A stretch of 64,000 nucleotides of DNA from Hericium rajendrae. Taxonomy: Eukaryota; Basidiomycota; Agaricomycetes; Russulales; Hericiaceae. Below are positions 57,058 to 64,000 of this stretch, piece after piece. The notes beneath the pieces are model-generated. The model made no database searches. It had not been told where the DNA came from and worked only from the letters and a program-made list of their open reading frames with translations. Each line of letters begins with the position of its first letter. Positions within the stretch are counted from its first letter, which is position 1. A program made the translations under genes and the position numbers. The stretch covers positions 186,001-250,000 of the forward strand of contig CM065889.1 of NCBI GenBank assembly GCA_033439255.1, given 5' to 3'.

Positions 57058-58218
57058 CTAAAGTGGAACAGCAAGCCTGTTGACAAGAGCCTGTGACTCG
57101 ATGATCTTATCTTTCCAGTCCCTCTCGACCTCGCCCAAGTCCCAGTTTGCCGACACATACCTGTCGCGCCGTGTCAGCCACTAACCGCACGGGAGGCACA
57201 TGGCAGCACGTACCGGCCAGATAACCAGTCTACCTTGCCCGATGTCAAGTAGAGCACCGTCGCCGCAGGCAGCTGGACGGTGTCAATGTACGAAAACTGG
57301 GGGTTCTGCATGGCGAGCGCGGTCTTGACTGCCCCGGGGTGGACGGACATTGCCTTGACGAACGGGTTCTCTGCGTTGGTGCGGAGTGGTCAGCAGTGCA
57401 GGTGCAGCAAGATGCAAAATGTGACGCGCACCCAAAGCCACAAACTCCACGAAGCGGTTCACCGCATGTTTTGACAGGATATATGCGCTGCCGTTGGGTA
57501 CGAGCATCTGCGCGGCCACGGAGCTGATGGCGATGAAGTAACCTTTCGTCTCCGAGAGATGGGGCAAGGCAGATCTGGACGACATGATGAGCATTCGCCA
57601 AACATTCGCGAGATAAGGCGAGTTGAAGGTGTGTGTTGCTTACTGAGCGGTATTGAATGTACCACGGAGGTTGACCTCCATGACCTTCCACCAGCGATCG
57701 GCATCCTCCTTCGCAATTGCTGTAGTAGAAGGTCATCAGCTGGTGATTCCAGGTGATGAGAAGACACTGACGCCGATCGGCTGGGTATACAGATCCTGCA
57801 TTGGAGACGCATATATCGAGCTTGCCGAAGCGCTCTACGGTCGCTTTCACGGCACCTTGGACCTGCTCGGGCTGCGTCACGTCGACTGAAACAGTGAGCA
57901 CCTCAGCTGCGGGCGCCAGACAGAGGATCGCCGCGCGGACGTCGTCCAGGGTTGCCTGGTTGCGTGCCGTGAGGACCACCGACGCGCCAGCCTGGGCGTA
58001 GAACGTCGCGATTTCCTGGCCGATGCCGCGTGAGGCGCCGGTCACGAACACGACCTTGCCCTTGTACGTTTGCCCCGAGAAGTGCGGCTCGGGGTCGATC
58101 GTGGGGTAGACGCTTGATACGTAAGCGTTGATGGATGAAGAGACTGATTAGAAGTTGGGATGCACTCACTCATGTCTGACGGCGACAGGAAGGTTTTGGT
58201 CGGGAACTTTGGATGCCA
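57058..58218 (-). CDS. Short-chain dehydrogenase/reductase (SDR)
   Basis: Classical SDR oxidoreductase of unknown substrate. Start MASKVPDQNLPVAVRH at 58218; after the first intron come KGKVVFVTGASRGIGQEIAT (the TGxxxGxG cofactor motif), TARNQATLDDVRA and DICVSNAGS (NAG motif); then after an intron with donor gtcagtg, IAKEDADRWWKVMEVNLRGT, SSVAAQMLVPNGSAYILSKH (catalytic Ser and YxxxK), and VHPGAVKTALA. The C-terminus is RLAVPL-stop at 57058. About 290 residues in five or six exons. The absence of an acidic residue after the second beta strand (TARN) favours NADP. No frame problem was noticed. Confidence 0.88.
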
Positions 58219-59157
58219 TTGGATTGGTGACTATAATGTGATGCTTTCGCTTGTGCCCCTCTTAAATCGCGGGCTGTTGCACTGTTCGATAGTCGAAAAG
58301 GCGACATAGCCTATCTTGCGAAGGCCAAAATCCTTCAGAACGGGGACTGGCATGGGAAACTTGCTGACAGTCCCAATCATCATTGCTGATTGTGGGGAAA
58401 TTGGGCAAGATGACGGGTCCATCAGGCGCCGCTTGCCGTCTCGTCACGAATGTCCGGCTGCATTGAACATGGGTGAGCAATTAATGGGCGTTCTCAGCAG
58501 GAAATTTCATTGGCCATGGGCATACCTTGAGAACGATGTGGCAGCATATTCGAGCGGGATCGAGTCATCTCGACGTTCTGAGGGTAACGCTCAAGAAGTC
58601 ACATAACCGCTGGGAGGGACGGTCATCTGGCGCTGATGGGCGCACATGGGCGTTAGTGGTGGTTGCATGTCAGTGAATCGAGCGCCAGGGGGACAGCGAT
58701 GCTCAACGCAAACTTTAACGCGAACAACGTCGCGATTATCAAGGCGCAGACGTTAACACAGATCATACGCAGGAAGTTCATGACAAGCATAGAATGCGTC
58801 GCTTGCAAGAAAGCGACAAATCAGAAACGGTAGGCCGGCTCACGAGACAGAAGGCTCTGAGAATACCGTGAATCGCGTTTCTGCGACTGGGCTCACCTTA
58901 CTGTAAGGAGCTGTTGAACCTCGAGCACAGCGGACAAAACCCCAAGCTATAAGCGGCATCAGCGGCGCTGCAGGAGGAAAATGCGAGCTCACATATGTCT
59001 GACAAAATTCTCGGTCATGCATGAACCTGCTGCCAAGACCACTCCGCAGTCTCCGCCGTATCTTGTCTCGTTCCCATCTGATGTGCAGACTGATCGTCTA
59101 AAATATACACAAAAAAGTGCTGAATTACATCACAACAATGTAGCAAAGTATCACAAC
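58219..59157. other. Intergenic, nothing recognised
   Basis: About 940 bp between the SDR promoter and the SF3B2 3' end. Short frames only; no repeats seen. Confidence 0.45.
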
Positions 59158-61314
59158 TCAAAACTTGAAGCCCTTTTCCCTCTTCCCTCTATCCCTATCA
59201 GACTCCATCTTCTGCCTCTTCTTCGCCATCTCCTTCGCCACCATATCCGAGAAGTCCTCACCTCTAGCACCCGGGACTCCCGCACTGCCCCGTGCATGCT
59301 CCTCATAACGCCGACGCAGCTCGTCCTCCGACAAGCCCTCGAGCTCCGCCGCATCGATCGACACGTCGACCCCATTTGCTTTGCGCTGTAAGCCACGAAT
59401 TAGGATAAGTCATAGATGCAAGCAGCACCACAACGTACCTTCGTCCCTCTCTCGTCGCCCAGCACAGGCACCGGCGCGCCCGACACACCGCTAACATCGT
59501 ATCCTCTCTCGCTGCCCATGAGCCCCCGCACATGCGTCTGCTTCTCGGGCACGACCTGGTACAGCGACCGCGGCCCGCTCGGCTCAGCCGCCTCTGACGG
59601 CGGCCGCGCCGCGTGCTTCCGCAGCTCCAGGAAGTCGGGCGTCTCGAGACCGCCGGCCACCGTGGACACGACGGACGCCATGCCCGATGGTGTCTCCAGG
59701 CCGGATGGCGTGACCAGACCGTCTGCGGGCGCGGCGGGCTCGGGTGCTTCTTCTTCTTCTTCCGATTCCTCTTCTTCTTCTTCTGATTCTTCTTCTGCAG
59801 ATAGATGTGAGTGGAATCCAGGATATACGGAAAGAAAGAACGTACCTTCTTCCGGCTCGAGCTCTCCCCACAAGTTCTTATCAACTGGCTCGCCAATCTG
59901 TGGGATGATTTAGAACGTGTGAGAAGAGGATTAATAATCAAACTCACATCTGTATCACTCGTCTTCGGTAGCACACCAAACACATCACCATATAATGGCC
60001 GATTGTACTCGTCTAGCGGTGGTTTGCCCCAACCACCGGGATGGAAGCCCCATTGTGCCCTGTACGACGTGATTAGCGACACTGAACAATATGAGCTGAT
60101 GCATGACAAACCCTTCAGGAATGGGCGCATTCAGACCAGGTATCCGTAGTGTCGGATAGCTTGGTGGCGGCCCGAATCGTTGCATGCTGATAAGCCAAGG
60201 CGGAGGTGCGAGCGGTGGTATCGACAACGCCTCCACGAGCTCAGGCGACAGATCACCCGGCCGCTTCTCTTTCAGCGACGTCTCGAACTCCTTGCCTTCA
60301 TAATACCTGTGTCCCAAAATGCAATGTCAGCACTAGACCAAGAACAACGGCTGACCCACGCACATCTCGCCAAAGTCCGTGACCGGCGGCTTCGTCTGGA
60401 ATTTGAAGAACGCATCGTGCAGCTTCTGGTAGTCGATGTCGATCTTGCCCATCTTCGGCTGCACGCGCTCCCGCGTCTTGGCCTTCAGACTCATATTCGC
60501 CTCCTTCTCCTTGACCGCATCGCGCTGCGTCGCGATGCCCGTGTCAGCGATGTACGACGGCAGCTGGAACGGCGGTTTCTCGATACCGCGCTTGCCCTGC
60601 AAGTAGTCGCGCTTCGCACTCCAGTGCACGGGAATCGGCACGGTGTTGCGGTATGATTTGAGGTGCAACAGGAGGCGCGGGTCTGCGGCGGAGACGTCCG
60701 TCCACTCGACGACTTCGGGCTTCTTGACGAGCTGCTTGAGCTCCGCGACGGTGAGGCGATTCATCTTGCGCTGCTTCTTCTTCGAGAGCGGCTTTTTGAC
60801 ACCGCCCTCCGCCTCCGACTCGGTCTCGGAGGCCATGTCGTCGTCCGAGTAGATGACCTCGCCTTTCGAGGGCTCTTCGGCTTTCACCTGCAGGCAGAGG
60901 ATGAGACGGAATGGAGAGGTCGGAAGGTCATTAAACTCACTGCTTCGGCTTCAGGGGAGAACTGGAAACGGGCAAAGACATCGGAGAAAGCTTCGAGAGC
61001 AGCGTCGGCACCCAACTGCTCAGACACGTACTCGACATTTTCAGCCTGAGGCTCCGGCTTTGGCTTTACATCCTCCTCCTTCTTAATTTCAGCCTTGCGC
61101 TCCTGGAGAATAGACGCCCGACAAGGTCAGCTCAACCTGCACGCATACACGGAACGAGAAAGCGCACCTGGGCACCGTTCACATGCGCAGCCTTCTTCTG
61201 CTTCAGCTTTTGCCGGCGCAGTTGGTTCTTTGAGCGTATCTTGCCTGCTCCATTTCTCTTGAGTTCATTCGTGTGTCCGTTGAGCGCGTGGGCGGACTGG
61301 ACGGCGGTCGCCAT
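59158..61314 (-). CDS. SF3B2: Splicing factor 3B subunit 2 (SAP145 / Cus1)
   Basis: U2 snRNP protein that anchors the complex next to the intron branch site and binds SF3B4. Start MATAVQSAHALNGHTNELKR, a basic N-terminus (IRSKNQLRRQKLKQKKAAHV), an acidic linker (EVIYSDDDMASETESEAE), then the conserved core: LSKKKQRKMNRLTVAELKQL, VVEWTDVSAADPRLLLHLKS, VPIPVHWSAKRDYLQGKRGI, FQLPSYIADTGI, QPKMGKIDIDYQKLHDAFFK, the PSP domain (KRPGDLSPELVEAL; PPPWLISMQRFGPPPSYPTL; AQWGFHPGGWGKPPLDEYNR), a Glu/Ser-rich tract near 59750-59810, and the end RREKGFKF. Divergent from RPN8, with 175 bp between starts. Confidence 0.95.
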
Positions 61315-61489
61315 GGGTAAAGAGCGTGCGGGACGGTGAGGATGGTGGGGGTTGCAGACAAAGGACCTGGTCTGACGTAAGCAACGATGTCGGTGGTCAA
61401 TAAGCGCAAATAAAGACGCGCGTGCGCATACGCGTCGTGGACGTGCATACCGTCTGCTACTTCAATTACTGACTTTACCTGCTTTCACT
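61315..61489. promoter_or_regulatory. Bidirectional promoter, SF3B2 and RPN8
   Basis: These 175 bp separate two divergent essential genes (splicing and proteasome). A cgcgcgtgcgcatacgcgt stretch (near 61418-61436) is the only notable sequence. Confidence 0.6.
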
Positions 61490-62706
61490 ATGGTCGCGAC
61501 GGAATCAGAACAAGTACGTTGATGCGCTGTATGATTCAGGCTCGTACTGACTGGTTGAATAGCTAGCAGCGCTCTCGGGAACGACCGTCGGTACGAATTG
61601 CTCTTCTCCAGAGGCCATTAACCACTCATATCCGGAAACATAGTCGTACACCCGCTTGTCCTTCTCTCCGTCGCCGACCACCATGCGCGCTCCGTCTCGC
61701 GTAACACCTCGAAGCGCGTCGTGGGCATTCTCCTAGGACAGGACAACGGCAAAACAATCAACGTCGCGAACTCGTTCGGGATCCCGTTCGAGGAGGACGA
61801 GCGGGACACCAAGACGTGGTTCCTCGACCACAACTACATCGAGGGCATGTTCGAGATGTTCAAGAAGGTCAACGGTCCGTGAGTCGTGCTCCGCCCGCGC
61901 CCGCGCCGTGCTCACGCATCTCTCCACAGCGCGCGAGCGGATGATCGGGTGGTACCACACAGGACCGAAGCTGCGCGCGTCGGATCTGGAGATCAATGAG
62001 CTGTTCAAGCGATTCATTGCACGGCCGGTGATGGTCATCGTCGACGTGCGGCCACAAACAGTCGGCATCCCGACAGACGCATACTTCGCAGTCGAAGAGA
62101 TCAAAGACGTGAGCTCCCACGCGCGCAACCCTACCCACCACTAACCACCCCCACCCGTAGGACGGCACGGAGACCCGAAAAACCTTCCTGCACGCGCCCT
62201 CCGCAATCGAGGCCGAAGAGGCCGAGGAGATCGGCGTGGAGCACCTCCTGCGCGACATCAAGGACTCGACGACGACGACGCTCTCGACGCGCGTCTCGGA
62301 GCAGCTCGCGTCGCTGCGCGGGCTCGAGTCGCGCATCGCGGACATCCAGAAGTACCTCGTCGACGTCGCCGCGGGGCACATGCCCGTGAACCACCAGATC
62401 GCGTACCATCTCCAGGACGCGCTCAACCTCCTGCCCGACCTCAGCGAGCCCGCGCTCACGAGCAGCTTCGCGGCGACGACGAACGACGAGCTGCTTGTCG
62501 TGTACCTGAGCAGCCTGTTGCGCGCGGTGATTGCGCTGCATGCGCTCGTGGATAATAAGGCGACGATTGGGCGGGCGGAGCTTGAGGAGGGAGGCAAGGC
62601 GGAAGAAAAGGAGACAAAGAAGGGCGAGAAGAAGGAAGCGAAAGAGGACAAGGAGAAGTCGGAGAAGGAGAAGAGTCCAGGAAACGATGAGATGAAGGGG
62701 GTGTAG
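61490..62706 (+). CDS. RPN8: 26S proteasome lid subunit RPN8 (PSMD7)
   Basis: MPN-domain subunit that pairs with the deubiquitinase RPN11 in the proteasome lid. Exon 1 (MVATESEQ) starts at 61490; after two introns the MPN domain reads [40 protein letters not shown] and [16 protein letters not shown], then [20 protein letters not shown]. The catalytic JAMM histidine motif of RPN11 is absent, as expected for RPN8. The C-terminal half has [40 protein letters not shown] and [20 protein letters not shown], then a Lys/Glu-rich tail ending at 62706. Five exons with short introns and no indel. Confidence 0.96.
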
Positions 62707-63081
62707 ACTTAGGCTTTGTTCTCTCTCACTTGTATCCTATTCTTGCATGCTACTCGGCACTCGCATTCACAACTTCAATTCAGACTGACGGACTGCACAA
62801 ATGCGCCAACATTGGCATTGAACATTCAGAAGGCAACACCGTTGCCAGCAACCCTCAAGCACACGAGATTCGCGCCATCCGAAGTCAATGGCAATTACGA
62901 AATCGCCCCCGACAACACATCCCCATGGCAAGGAGCGGGTAAAAGAGGAAAGCATCCATATATTATTCGCAGCCTACAGACGCAGCAGTAGAACACGAGC
63001 ACGATCATCGTTCGCTCTTTTAAGAGTGCGCATCCACCCGACCAGTACCTATGCACGCTAGCGCCGCAAAAGGCAGGCGAT
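62707..63081. other. Convergent intergenic region
   Basis: These 375 bp lie between the 3' ends of RPN8 (+) and COX5 (-). Nothing beyond presumed UTRs. Confidence 0.4.
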
Positions 63082-63787
63082 CTACTTGTGCTGGACGAAT
63101 CCAGGGCCCTTGTATCCCTCTGACGAGATACCTGCAGCAAAACGCCGTCTGAGCGACACTGTAAGAATGCGTGAGGCGACGAAAAACTGTACCGGAGATA
63201 GGGTTGAGGTTCATCTCCTTGGCGCGCTCGTTGGTCGCGTCCTCCCATTCCTTCGTCAGCGTACGCGGCGGCGCAGGGGCTGCATTAAGACAGACAGCCA
63301 CCCATCAGCACTCGACTTACAGTACACACGCGACGAGACGTACCGAGCATGCGGAGGCCGAAGTGGACGGCGCCAGCGGCGCCGATGAGGGCAGCGACGC
63401 CGAGGATGACCTTCGGGACGGTCCCGGGCGGGTTAATCGGCTTCCGCGGGCCATGCGGCCCAAACGCGACGTAGTACGCTACACAAAAAGACGCGCATCA
63501 GCACCGACGCGGCGGGGAGCCACGACACGCGGCACGCAACGCAACGCACCGGCCTTCTTCTCGTCGAGGCTGAGCTCCTTCCAGTCCTTCTTCTGGATCG
63601 CCTCGAGCTGCCGGTGCACGGCGAGCTGCTCGTCGGCGCTGAGCTTCTCCCACTGCGCCTCGACGTTCGACAGCGGGATGAGCGACGACTGTCCGGTGGA
63701 CGAGGACGCGATGGGGTGCGCGACGGTCGCGAGGCAGCGGCGGGCGGGGGCACGCGCGACGGCGCGGAGAGCGAGAGCGGGATGCAT
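63082..63787 (-). CDS. COX5: Cytochrome c oxidase subunit 5 (COX IV family)
   Basis: Nuclear-encoded subunit of respiratory complex IV, with one transmembrane helix in the inner mitochondrial membrane. Start MHPALALRAVARAPARRCLA at 63787, a classic Arg-rich mitochondrial presequence. The mature part begins near SSTGQSSLIPLSNVEAQWEK, then LQAIxKKDWKELS-type sequence (here LEAIQKKDWKELSLDEKKAA), YYVAFGPHGPRKPINPPG, the TM helix VILGVAALIGAAGAVHFGLR, and TLTKEWEDATNERAKEMNLN, ending GYKGPGFVQHK-stop at 63082. Four exons with short introns. About 165 residues, normal for the family. No frame problem was seen. Confidence 0.95.
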
Positions 63788-64000
63788 GGGTGCGAGGAGG
63801 AGGAGAGATGCAGAAGGGAAGAGTCTATGAAGATGTCGGACGAGGAGGAAGAGGGGGAAATAGAAATAATGTGATACGCGGACAGGCGTCGTGGGAACCA
63901 AGCTCGGGACGGACCGGGCCACAGATCGCGGCCGACGCTGGGCTGCTCGAGCCATTAATCGAGACTCTACACCCTGCACACTAGACTCTTCATTTCGCGC
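63788..64000. other. Right edge, COX5 promoter region
   Basis: Upstream region of COX5; no other gene is supported before the window ends. Confidence 0.4.

Noticed and set aside
1-64000. Retroelements, CRISPR arrays, rRNA and tRNA genes
   Set aside because: I saw no reverse transcriptase or integrase motifs, no long terminal repeats, no spaced repeat arrays, and no T-loop/A-box pair in a tRNA-like arrangement. A covariance-model scan would be needed to exclude tRNAs fully.

Overview
The window reads as nuclear DNA of a basidiomycete fungus, most likely a wood-decay Agaricomycete. Evidence: short GT-AG introns of about 50-65 bp in nearly every gene; a copper-radical (glyoxal-oxidase-type) oxidase; a fungal G-protein gamma subunit with a CaaX end; a silencing-type RNA-dependent RNA polymerase (RdRP); and housekeeping genes with fungal architecture. 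There is no sign of bacterial or organellar DNA.

Conserved blocks alternate with accessory, duplication-rich blocks. Left to right: G-gamma (-); accessory block 1 at about 2.4-12.5 kb (RdRP, two 'MPWVLGHD' family genes, a 2OG-Fe(II) oxygenase, an RdRP remnant and a small hypothetical gene); core block at 14-21.6 kb (myotubularin-type phosphatase, S-adenosylmethionine synthetase, amidophosphoribosyltransferase); a multipass membrane protein; accessory block 2 at 24-28.1 kb (2OG oxygenase, MPWVLGHD gene, decayed 2OG oxygenase); a gene-poor 3 kb with a Harbinger-like MITE; core block at 31-37.6 kb (copper radical oxidase, PNO1, URI/Bud27-like); a hypothetical gene; accessory block 3 at 40-44.9 kb (three MPWVLGHD genes and a DUF7770-like gene); the GPI10 mannosyltransferase and an unknown gene; an island of gene fragments at 50.7-52.1 kb (HECT ligase, ICMT, PRP8); and a dense core block to the end (mS38/COX24, IML2, an SDR, SF3B2, RPN8, COX5).

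The main unexplained structure is a head-to-head gene pair, a 2OG-Fe(II) oxygenase and an MPWVLGHD protein sharing a promoter of about 0.6 kb. It occurs twice in opposite orientation (6.55-9.2 kb and 24.0-26.6 kb), with the intergenic promoter conserved as well as the genes. The MPWVLGHD family has six members here and matches nothing I recognise.

Caveat: single-base indels relative to the family reading frame occur in several genes that are normally essential (SAM synthetase, ADE4, YMR1, GPI10, IML2). Many apparent frameshifts, including those in the RdRP and the oxygenases, may therefore be consensus errors rather than gene decay. Coordinates are for the genomic span from start to stop codon including introns; exon joins were worked out by eye.
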